Made by a program: the position numbers and the translations under genes. A stretch of 64,000 bases of DNA, from contig DIWR01000009.1 of the NCBI GenBank assembly GCA_002428495.1, positions 1-64,000 on the forward strand, written 5' to 3'. Below are positions 1 to 6,339 of this stretch, one piece after another. Origin of the DNA: Synergistaceae bacterium UBA6101. Lineage in GTDB: Bacteria > Synergistota > Synergistia > Synergistales > Synergistaceae. The notes beneath the pieces were generated by a model. That model did not search any database. It was not told where the DNA came from and saw nothing but the letters and a program-made list of their open reading frames with translations. The stretch's first letter is position 1. Each line of letters opens with the position of its first letter.

Positions 1-85
1 TTCGAGCTAAGTCGTATTTGCATACGGCGAAGCGAAAAAACATTGTGAGTTGCTAAGTCAGCGCCGCGAGATGCCTCAATTGCGT

Positions 86-109
86 CGCGGGAAGCAGTTG
101 CGAAGCGGT
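86..109 (-). repeat. Inverted partial copy of the heptamer/hairpin cassette
   Basis: Read on the minus strand this segment closely matches the central part of the cassettes at 215-266 and 726-777 (the ACCGCTTC...TTGCTTC...CGCG part), with a few substitutions. It is truncated relative to them. Confidence 0.5.
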
Positions 110-126
110 CGTAGGGGCCGCAGGAG

Positions 127-173
127 CACCCTCTCCCCGTCGCTCCCGAATGCTTCCATCGGGAGACCAGTGG
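127..173 (+). repeat. Dispersed stem-loop repeat, copy 1
   Basis: Starts CACCCTCTCC and contains the stem CTCCCGA / TCGGGAG. It is matched by the copy at 361-405, where the stem is TCCCCGA / TCGGGGA. Two base pairs differ between the copies, and both members of each pair have changed, so the stem itself seems conserved. Confidence 0.55.
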
Positions 174-214
174 CTTCGAACTTAGTCTGTGACCGGTTTT
201 GGCTTTAACAATTG

Positions 215-266
215 CTTCCCAACCGCTTCCCAATTGCTTCCCGCGGCTTGCTTTTAGCCGCACTTA
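215..266 (+). repeat. Heptamer/hairpin cassette, copy 1
   Basis: GCTTCCC occurs at 214-220, 225-231 and 236-242, an exact 11-base period, followed by a hairpin with stem GCGGCT / AGCCGC (243-248 with 256-261). A second direct copy lies at 726-777, differing at about one base in six or seven, and a partial inverted copy at 86-109. Confidence 0.6.
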
Positions 267-288
267 GCCAATTTGCTCGCTTTGCATC

Positions 289-353
289 GCGGAGAATTTG
301 CCGGAAGACCCGTCCGGCGGAGAATTTGCGACATAAGGCGTCGCGGTGAATTA
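289..353 (+). repeat. Short tandem units with variable hairpins
   Basis: GCGGAGAATTTGC occurs at 289-301 and 317-329, and a variant GCGGTGAATTA at 343-353. Between units lie different sequences that each fold into a five-base-pair stem with a seven-base loop (CCGGA / TCCGG, then GCGAC / GTCGC). The unit length is 26-28 bases. It is too short and too few to be a CRISPR array. Confidence 0.5.
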
Positions 354-360
354 AACCTTG

Positions 361-405
361 CACCCTCTCCGTCGTCCCCGAGTGCCCCATCGGGGATCCA
401 GCGTC
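361..405 (+). repeat. Dispersed stem-loop repeat, copy 2
   Basis: Second copy of the element at 127-173, again starting CACCCTCTCC, with stem TCCCCGA / TCGGGGA and the same flank ending CCAG. Confidence 0.55.
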
Positions 406-671
406 TTTTGTTTAAGGGCATATAAACGCGCTAATAGTCTACAAACAAAGCCACTGGGCCCCCGATTGGAGCGCTCGAGGGAGACGATAAAAAGACAAAG
501 ACAAAAGAGACAGTGGATCCCGGTATCTCAAAACGCATTCGAAATAGTTCGAGCACTATGGTAAATTTTACAAGTTTTCCTAATCGGAAAATATTGCTCT
601 CCTGACAACCCCATACCGGAATGACGATGGTGAATATGGCCGGGAACGACGGAGCTTTGGTTCTTACGATT

Positions 672-710
672 GCTCAGCAACCGCTCAGCCATGCTCAGCT
701 ATTGCTCAGC
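672..710 (+). repeat. Phased GCTCAGC heptamer array
   Basis: Four copies of GCTCAGC at 672, 683, 693 and 704, spaced 10-11 bases, with spacers AACC, CAT and TATT. The spacers resemble those of the GCTTCCC array at 214-242, but the heptamer is replaced uniformly. Confidence 0.6.
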
Positions 711-725
711 CGCTTTTTACAATAA

Positions 726-777
726 CTTCCCAACCGCTTCGCCATTGCTTCACGCGGCTTGCTCTCAGCCGCATTTT
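726..777 (+). repeat. Heptamer/hairpin cassette, copy 2
   Basis: Direct copy of 215-266. The heptamers are degenerate here (CTTCCC, GCTTCGC, GCTTCAC), but the terminal hairpin stem GCGGCT / AGCCGC (754-759 with 767-772) is intact. The two copies differ in the loop. Confidence 0.6.
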
Positions 778-885
778 GCCATGATACTAACCTGAGTCTG
801 TTATTGAGTGATAAACAATGCTAAAATGTAATACTGTTAGCAGTCAGGTTGTAAATATCACGTCGTGATGGCAGGTGAGAAGCGA

Positions 886-2127
886 ATGAATTATCAATAT
901 TGGGCCAAGGCTGCCAACGGTAAGACTGTCAGGGGCAGAAGAGCCGCGGATAATGAAGGCGAGCTTCTCGAATGGATAAGAGACAAAGGCTGGATACCTA
1001 TCAATGTTGTCAGGACGTATGAAACTGTTGCTATGCTCGGGGATTCGTTTGGAAAGAATATCAACTGGAAAGAGGTCTTTGACCTATCTCCAAGAGTTAA
1101 GCTCAGGGATAAAGCTATTTTCATCAGACAGCTTTCTACGATGATCGCAGCCGGTGTGCCCATAGGCGGGGCACTTCAGATACTGATCGAACAGACAAAC
1201 CAAAAGAGGCTGAAAAGGACAATCAAAAAGATTTATGCGCGCGTAAGCTCAGGTTCTACTTTGAGCTCTGCGATAGCCGAACACCCTAAATTTTTTGACG
1301 TGCTCATCTCTTCGCTTATAAGGTCAGGGGAAGAGTCAGGAACCCTGGACAGCACTCTGGCACAGTTGGCAAATTTTATTGAGGACCAGGAAATCCTTAA
1401 GAAAAAAATCATATCTGCAATGACTTACCCGGCGGTGGTAATAAGCATTGCCGTCTTTGTCCTCGGCATTATGGTGGTCGTTGTCATACCACAGTTCCAG
1501 AAGGCATTTTCAAGCATGAACGTTGAGCTTCCCAGACTGACCAGGATGATATTCGAATTTGGAACATGGGCACAGAGCAACTGGTACTATGCCCTTGCCG
1601 TCATTGGGCTGATAATTTTACTGCTCAATTTTTTAAGAAAAGTCCCCGGATTGAGAATATATATCGACACAGGGATACTTAAAGTCCCGGTTTTTGGCGA
1701 CATCCTTTACAAGGCGGCGCTTTCCAGATCTTTCAGGACTATGTCAGCTTTGCTCAGGTCAGGCGTTCCTATTTTGAAAGCGCTTGAAATGGCAGGAGAA
1801 GTTGCCTCCAACAGCAAGATAAACAACAACTTTTTGCTGATGAGGGATGCTGCTGCGATGGGAGCTCCGATGAACATCGTCATTAAAGAGAGAAAACTTT
1901 TTCCCCCTATGATCGCCCATATGATCGCAGTTGGAGAAGAAACAGGACGTACTGATGAAATGCTTCAGAAGATTTCCGACTGGTATGACAACGAACTGTC
2001 AGAGAAAATTAAGCGCCTCAGTTCAGTCCTTGAACCAATCATGGTCGTCCTTGTGGGTATAATCGTGGGATTTATGGTCCTGGCAATATTCCTGCCGATA
2101 ATATCTGCAATACAGCAGTTCATGTAA
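886..2127 (+). CDS. pilC: Type IV pilus inner-membrane platform protein PilC
   Basis: 413-residue polytopic membrane protein of the GspF/PilC family, the platform on which the PilB and PilT motors act. It has two related T2SF cytoplasmic domains: the first around residues 65-180 (RQLSTMIAAGVPIG) and the second around 270-390 (RTMSALLRSGVPILKALE). Each is followed by hydrophobic segments, and the last membrane helix lies near the C-terminus. The ATG at 886 is preferred over the GTG at 865 because AGGTGAG sits about seven bases before it and the family start fits. It is separated from the rest of the pilus operon by the pilin leader and pilA. Family assignment is firm. Confidence 0.93.
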   Translation: MNYQYWAKAANGKTVRGRRAADNEGELLEWIRDKGWIPINVVRTYETVAMLGDSFGKNINWKEVFDLSPRVKLRDKAIFIRQLSTMIAAGVPIGGALQILIEQTNQKRLKRTIKKIYARVSSGSTLSSAIAEHPKFFDVLISSLIRSGEESGTLDSTLAQLANFIEDQEILKKKIISAMTYPAVVISIAVFVLGIMVVVVIPQFQKAFSSMNVELPRLTRMIFEFGTWAQSNWYYALAVIGLIILLLNFLRKVPGLRIYIDTGILKVPVFGDILYKAALSRSFRTMSALLRSGVPILKALEMAGEVASNSKINNNFLLMRDAAAMGAPMNIVIKERKLFPPMIAHMIAVGEETGRTDEMLQKISDWYDNELSEKIKRLSSVLEPIMVVLVGIIVGFMVLAIFLPIISAIQQFM

Positions 2128-2165
2128 GAATAGAAAAAATATAGAAAAGTTCATCAGTTCATAAA

Positions 2166-2196
2166 ATTACGAGATTACAATCCGTTATCTCGTAAT
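2166..2196 (+). terminator. Inverted repeat, possible terminator after pilC
   Basis: ATTACGAGAT and ATCTCGTAAT form a perfect ten-base-pair stem with an 11-base loop, 38 bases past the pilC stop. There is no clear T run after it, so it may be a processing or stability element rather than an intrinsic terminator. Confidence 0.35.
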
Positions 2197-2433
2197 CCAG
2201 AGTTGGTTGTGATCTGTCTTCATGCAGCAAATAATGCCAATATAATACTCCGGAAATTGAAATAATTATTCAATATAGCAACTTAGTCTTGACAAACTTT
2301 ACTCAAGGTGAAAAAATACAAAGGCAGTATAGAAATTATTAGTGTGGAATAAAAATTTTCAGCTTGAGGTCTTGTTGTTTATATTTTTTTACCGTCTTTC
2401 TAATTATCGCAAATTTAAATATTATAAGGGGGA

Positions 2434-2489
2434 ATTGAAAGAAACGTCCTTTCAATAAACTTTAAAGGGGAACCGGGGGCGCCCGGTTC
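2434..2489 (+). promoter_or_regulatory. Two-hairpin 5' leader of the pilin gene
   Basis: Two perfect hairpins stand in series: ATTGAAAG / CTTTCAAT (2434-2441 with 2449-2456, seven-base loop) and GAACCGGG / CCCGGTTC (2470-2477 with 2482-2489, GGCG loop). A G-rich tail follows to about 2515. The GC-rich second hairpin stands out in an AT-rich region. It could stabilise an abundant pilin mRNA or be part of an RNA switch. I do not recognise a known class. Confidence 0.4.
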
Positions 2490-2569
2490 GGCAGGGTGGG
2501 GCAAGCGCATATTGTTTGTGGACGAAGTATAGAGTAATACGAATATGAATAAGAAGAGGAGATATTAAC

Positions 2570-2968
2570 TTGAAGAAAATGCTTAAGAGAAAGTCAAAAG
2601 GTTTTACACTGGTAGAACTTCTGATAGTGATCATCATCATCGGTATCCTTGCAGGAATGATGATGCTTTCAACAGGCGGAGCAACAGCCAAGGCAGAGGC
2701 GACAAAGATCGTTTCCGACATGCGCAACATAAAGGCAGCAGCTATTATGTACTATGCGGACAATGGTGAATGGCCTCTGAATGCTCAAGCAGATAGCTTA
2801 GATAAGTATTTAGATACTGATATGACCACCACAAGTTATGACATTACAGCATCTGGTGATGTTAGGGTAGATGTTGATCAAACTAAAACAGATATTATTA
2901 CTGCTCTTGACAAAATGACTGATATTTTAAGTAAAGATAGCACCGGATATGTAATGAAAGTTCAATAA
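2570..2968 (+). CDS. pilA: Type IV major pilin (PilA-like)
   Basis: 132-residue prepilin. It has a short positively charged leader, then the prepilin peptidase site G11|F12 followed by TLVELL with the conserved glutamate at mature position 5 (E16), and a hydrophobic helix to about residue 35. The first half of the globular part (TKIVSDMRNIKAAAIMYYAD) is a typical pilin helix. The last 60 residues are AT-rich and unrelated to anything I recognise, as is usual for the exposed end of pilins. The start is TTG, eight bases after AAGAGGAGA. It is followed by a terminator, so it is probably a single-gene transcript. Confidence 0.9.
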   Translation: MKKMLKRKSKGFTLVELLIVIIIIGILAGMMMLSTGGATAKAEATKIVSDMRNIKAAAIMYYADNGEWPLNAQADSLDKYLDTDMTTTSYDITASGDVRVDVDQTKTDIITALDKMTDILSKDSTGYVMKVQ

Positions 2969-3010
2969 CACATATCAAAAATTATTAATCTTTTCTTTAA
3001 TTGTTGGACC

Positions 3011-3043
3011 GGCTCTACTTTTAACCGAGTAGAGCCTTTTATT
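3011..3043 (+). terminator. Rho-independent terminator of pilA
   Basis: GGCTCTACT / AGTAGAGCC, a nine-base-pair stem with an eight-base loop, followed directly by TTTTATTATT, 43 bases past the pilA stop. Confidence 0.85.
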
Positions 3044-3622
3044 ATTCTAAAAAATCATTTCACTTAATCACTGCTGTCCAAGATAACTCAAATTTCGAAA
3101 TGCCCTCCGGTAATAGCAAGGCTTTGTTAATCGTTTTTGGACGCATTTAAACCAGGTTGTCCTTTATGGTTTTCTTCATATTTTTCACTTACTCGTCTTG
3201 GGCTGTCCGAATCTGTATGCGTAGCGCGTTTTAACTTGTACCGATAAATGTCTTTACATTCAGTGTCTATAAAATATCATCGCCACCAACTGGGCTTTTG
3301 ACGTGAATCCCTTCGCGTTACGGTCGTTTCCGTGTTTCATCACCAGCTGCTCAAAGCTTACTGAAGATAAAGATATCTCAGATAGTATTTGACTGAACAG
3401 GCTCATGCACTTTATCATTGTCTTGCCTCAGTGTTTTCTTTGGGATTCTTTTGTTTCGCAACTTAATGATATCCCAATTCCGGGGCTTTACTATTTCATT
3501 TTCCTATCTTGGACACGTGTGTTGTAATCTAATATTCTGGGTTATAATGGCAGTGGAAATCTTGCCCTTTTGCTTTCCTCTGATGTTTTTATTATATTTT
3601 ACTCAACGAAAAGGGGAAAAAT
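3044..3622. other. Intergenic region with transposase remnant
   Basis: No intact gene is visible. It contains the IS4-type remnant at 3260-3418. Minus-strand sequence from about 3250 down to 3100 stays open in another frame but matches nothing I know. A 74-codon plus-strand frame at 3418-3642 is hydrophobic by composition, lacks a ribosome binding site and runs into pilM, so I do not call it. Confidence 0.5.
3260..3418 (-). pseudogene. Remnant of an IS4-family transposase N-terminus
   Basis: Minus-strand reading gives 52 residues beginning with FSQILSEISL and then FEQLVMKHGNDRNAKGF, TSKAQLVAMIF. This is the pattern of the N-terminal DUF4372 region of IS4-family transposases, which usually continue for about 350 residues more. 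Here the frame stops at 3260 and nothing of the catalytic DDE part follows. No terminal inverted repeats were seen. It is a decayed insertion between pilA and pilM. Confidence 0.6.
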
Positions 3623-4582
3623 ATGGCTTTATTCGGGCTTAAAAAACATAAGAAAAAACGAGCCGGGCTCTTTATCGACAGGGGGTACTTCAGGTATTTC
3701 GCTGTTGTTGGTTTGCCGGGCAGTTATGTTGTGACTGATGCCGTTTCCGGAGAGATATCCGAAGAAGTGACACAGGGAGGCGATCCCTTTGCCAGTAACG
3801 GCATGTATCTTTATCAGGTGATGAACGAGATCCTGCACAACGTGGGAAGTATAGATGTTCCTGTGCGCCTCTCGCTCCCTACGACTGATTCGCTTCTCAG
3901 GGTAGTAAATTTCCCCAACATGACCCTGTACGAAGCAAAACTTGCTTTCAGATATGAATTCGAAAATTATTTTCCGTTTCCGATCGAAGAGGGAGTTTAT
4001 GATCTGGGAGAGGTACTCTATCCCCTTCAAAACGGTACAGAAGAATCGAGATATCTCGTAGCCGCAACGAGAAAGACCCTGATAGAAAACATAACCAAGG
4101 CTGCCAAAGCTAACGGGATCGAGATCACTGCCATTGAACCCGCACAGATAGCCCTCGAAAGGGCTGTTACCCCTTTGACCCCGGTTTCTGACGCTTCTGT
4201 TTACATATACGCAGGCAAGATAAGGTCTGTCCTTATTTTCTCGTGGAAGGGCAACGGCATTTTTTATCGCACTATGTCGATCGGCTTTACAGGAATTTCT
4301 TTTGTAGACGAATCCTTTAACGAACAGTTGAACGCGGAATATAACGCATTCGCAAGGGAGGTCCATTCCTCGCTCCAGTTTGCACTCTCTCAGATGAGGG
4401 GCTTCAAGCCGGACATGTTCTTCATTTTCGGCCCCGGAGCGACCAAGGACCTCTGTGAATTTTTAAAGGAGTCTCTTTCTATCCCTGAAATTATGCTGTC
4501 TGATCCGATCTCCCTGCATGGACTTGATTTTGACAGCACTGCGGGTTCATGGGACATCCCCATAGGGCTGGCGCTGAGGTAG
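3623..4582 (+). CDS. pilM: Type IV pilus assembly protein PilM
   Basis: 319-residue cytoplasmic protein with the actin-like fold of the PilM family, which binds ATP and the N-terminus of PilN. Family features are an early RAGLFIDRG segment, RLSLPTTDSLLRVVNFP, and the EIEAYFP-like stretch seen here as YEFENYFPFP. The length is slightly below the usual 350. AAAGGGG precedes the ATG by about eight bases. It is the first gene of the pilMNOPQ-BT operon; pilN begins a few bases beyond its stop. Confidence 0.85.
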   Translation: MALFGLKKHKKKRAGLFIDRGYFRYFAVVGLPGSYVVTDAVSGEISEEVTQGGDPFASNGMYLYQVMNEILHNVGSIDVPVRLSLPTTDSLLRVVNFPNMTLYEAKLAFRYEFENYFPFPIEEGVYDLGEVLYPLQNGTEESRYLVAATRKTLIENITKAAKANGIEITAIEPAQIALERAVTPLTPVSDASVYIYAGKIRSVLIFSWKGNGIFYRTMSIGFTGISFVDESFNEQLNAEYNAFAREVHSSLQFALSQMRGFKPDMFFIFGPGATKDLCEFLKESLSIPEIMLSDPISLHGLDFDSTAGSWDIPIGLALR

Positions 4583-4587
4583 CTGAC

Positions 4588-5208
4588 ATGGTCGTTAAAC
4601 TTGACCTCAGGCTTCCGGGAAAAGAGACGAGGGAAGAGCGCGAATCGGGTTACAAGCATTTGCTGCTTTTTACTTCGGTTTTTATTTTTGCGATCGCGGG
4701 CACTCTTGTTTTCATAATAGGAGGGTGGCAGCTTTACTCTTTGAGGACCCAGAGGCAGGAACTGAAGGATGGCGCTCTTTCAAACAGCCGGAAGATCGCC
4801 ATCATGGACAAGGAACTTGGAAGGATCACCGGTGATATGTCCAAACTTGAGACAAAGCTCGATTACATGCTCTCTGACATTCCTTCGGTAGAGCTTTTGA
4901 CAGTGATTGCAAAGATGCTGCCGGAGGGCATAACTATAGAGACCCTTTCTATGACGTCCGGAAGACTTAGTCTTTCCGGAATAGGGAGGAACGAGGAAGA
5001 GATCCTGCAGTTTGCCAATGATCTCCACATGGCGCCTTTTGCAAATATTGTAAGTGTGCCTGTGATCTCCCCGGCGAACAGAAATGGCGTCAACATGAGG
5101 TCATTTAAACTCGACTGTACATTGTTCCCGCTTGAACAGATAATTCTTAAAAGCGATGTTAATGGGCTCAAGCAGCAAAAGATCGTCTCTGAGGATAAAG
5201 TGTTATGA
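4588..5208 (+). CDS. pilN: Type IV pilus alignment protein PilN
   Basis: 206-residue single-pass membrane protein. It has a short cytoplasmic N-terminus with the LDLRLPGKE motif (family: NLLP), which docks on PilM, a membrane helix at about residues 25-47, a coiled coil (50-95) and a periplasmic ferredoxin-like domain. The ATG at 4588 is chosen because GAGGT lies eight bases upstream and the gene then starts just after pilM; upstream in-frame ATG 4549 would overlap pilM by 34 bases. The order after pilM supports the assignment. Confidence 0.82.
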   Translation: MVVKLDLRLPGKETREERESGYKHLLLFTSVFIFAIAGTLVFIIGGWQLYSLRTQRQELKDGALSNSRKIAIMDKELGRITGDMSKLETKLDYMLSDIPSVELLTVIAKMLPEGITIETLSMTSGRLSLSGIGRNEEEILQFANDLHMAPFANIVSVPVISPANRNGVNMRSFKLDCTLFPLEQIILKSDVNGLKQQKIVSEDKVL

Positions 5209-5744
5209 CAAGGGTAGATTTTGAAGAGCTGACTAAGAAACAGATAGCACTGGCTTTCCTGTTAGTTATTCTGATAATGTCTGTCCAGATCCTGTTTATA
5301 AGACACATCAGAAATATACGGAGCGAGATAGATGCTTCTGCTCAGGAGAACCAGCTGACGGAGAAGATCTTCAGGGCCAAAACAGATGCCGTATCAAGAT
5401 ACAAGACCGGGTTCAACATTGACAATGCCCCCGCGCCTTCTGAGGCGGAATCTGCTACCATGTTCTATTCGATACTGATAAATGTACTTTCAACGACAGG
5501 TTTTGAAGATGCCTCAGTAATAAAAGTGGCAGAGAGCAAGGATAGTGTAAGCTTTAAAGTAAGCGGAGAAGCGGGCTATTTTCCGCTGCTTGGACTGCTG
5601 TCTTCATTCAGGCAGAGTTCCTATCTTATAAGGATCCTTAATCTGGATCTTACAGGCCAGACAGATGGTTATGTCGGTTATTCCTTTACGATAGAATGTA
5701 AAATATCTGTACCGGAACCGTTAAAAACAGAGAAGAATAACTGA
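5205..5744 (+). CDS. pilO: Type IV pilus alignment protein PilO-like
   Basis: 179-residue protein with a membrane helix at about residues 13-32, a coiled-coil stretch to about 70 and a small periplasmic domain. Sequence similarity to PilO is weak by eye. The call rests on topology, size and position directly after pilN, with an ATGA start/stop overlap. PilN and PilO normally form a heterodimer linking the cytoplasmic ring to the secretin. No catalytic motif is expected. Confidence 0.7.
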   Translation: MTRVDFEELTKKQIALAFLLVILIMSVQILFIRHIRNIRSEIDASAQENQLTEKIFRAKTDAVSRYKTGFNIDNAPAPSEAESATMFYSILINVLSTTGFEDASVIKVAESKDSVSFKVSGEAGYFPLLGLLSSFRQSSYLIRILNLDLTGQTDGYVGYSFTIECKISVPEPLKTEKNN

Positions 5745-5757
5745 AGAGGTAAAACGT

Positions 5758-6339
5758 ATGGATCTATCTGAACTGAGGATAAAACTTAACAGGTCAAAGT
5801 TCCTGTCTAATTTTAAGGCTCCTGTATCTCCTGAAGAGAAGAAGGAACTTATGTATTTTCTATTGCTTTTTCTGCTGTTTTCAACAGCTGCGGTGACAAG
5901 TGTTGTAAGCTTTTGGTGGCTGAACACTTCCAAAGATGAAGTTAACGTCATGCCTGTGCCGCAAATGCCGACCGGCAGTGAGATCAACACCAGGCTTAGC
6001 GCATTTACTCGAAAATACGACGTATTTTTGAGATACCGTAATGAGAGCAGGCAACTTGTTGAATTTGCAGAGACAGTGGGCAGATATCCTGTAGCAGTAT
6101 TGCCCAAGCCTGTGGCTCAGGAGTTCTCTGTCCCTGAGTTCGCACCGCAGATACAGATAAGGGCACTGGTAGTCATGGGAAGCGGAGGAGTTGCGACCCT
6201 TGACATAGAAAACGAGACGCCAGGGATGTTGGTAAGGAAGGGCACTGTTTTCGGCGGAGGAAAGGGTAAAATAACAGCTATAGATCCTAAAGGGGTGAGT
6301 TGGACATGGTCAAACAAAAAATACCGCACAGATCTGTGA
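5758..6339 (+). CDS. Probable PilP-equivalent pilus protein
   Basis: 193-residue protein with a basic cytoplasmic N-terminus, one membrane helix at about 33-51 and a periplasmic part ending in a small beta-rich domain. Residues GMLVRKGTVFGGGKGKIT resemble the homology-region fold of PilP/GspC, which contacts the secretin. Typical PilP is a lipoprotein with a Cys lipobox. None is present here, so this would be a membrane-helix-anchored version, closer to GspC. Position between pilO and pilQ supports the role. pilQ starts inside its last 34 bases. Confidence 0.6.
   Translation: MDLSELRIKLNRSKFLSNFKAPVSPEEKKELMYFLLLFLLFSTAAVTSVVSFWWLNTSKDEVNVMPVPQMPTGSEINTRLSAFTRKYDVFLRYRNESRQLVEFAETVGRYPVAVLPKPVAQEFSVPEFAPQIQIRALVVMGSGGVATLDIENETPGMLVRKGTVFGGGKGKITAIDPKGVSWTWSNKKYRTDL

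Larger units (their letters stand above)
1..864. other. Gene-free, repeat-rich stretch
   Basis: No open frame here encodes anything recognisable, and the short frames that exist follow the repeats rather than codon structure. The stretch holds several families of short repeats with hairpins, listed separately at 86-109, 127-173, 215-266, 289-353, 361-405, 672-710 and 726-777. Between 410 and 600 I see nothing definite. A weak TAAAAT at 822-827 could be a -10 element for pilC, but no good -35 partner is visible. The region resembles dispersed intergenic repeat clusters, not a degraded gene. Confidence 0.6.
2128..2569. other. AT-rich intergenic region between pilC and pilA
   Basis: No gene. 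It contains a ten-base perfect inverted repeat (2166-2175 with 2187-2196), a TTGACA at 2289-2294 without a convincing -10, and the structured pilin leader at 2434-2489. A seven-codon open frame (2545-2568) ends two bases before the pilin start and overlaps its ribosome binding site. I cannot tell whether it is translated. Confidence 0.5.

Noticed and set aside
289..353. Possible CRISPR array
   Set aside because: Only two exact 13-base units and one variant, inserts of 13-15 bases that fold into hairpins, no cas genes in the window.
205..564. Short open frames on both strands at the left edge
   Set aside because: They follow the repeats, have no ribosome sites and no recognisable product.
2434..2530. 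Cyclic-di-GMP (GEMM) riboswitch before pilA
   Set aside because: The conserved GEMM sequence blocks (such as GGGCAAACC and CGCAAAGCC) are not present; kept only as an unclassified structured leader.
3418..3642. 74-residue hydrophobic frame before pilM
   Set aside because: No ribosome binding site, AT-driven composition, overlaps the pilM start and the transposase remnant on the other strand.
3629..4366. Long minus-strand frame of 245 codons
   Set aside because: It lies wholly inside pilM, which has clear family motifs and a good ribosome site; the opposite frame is a by-product.
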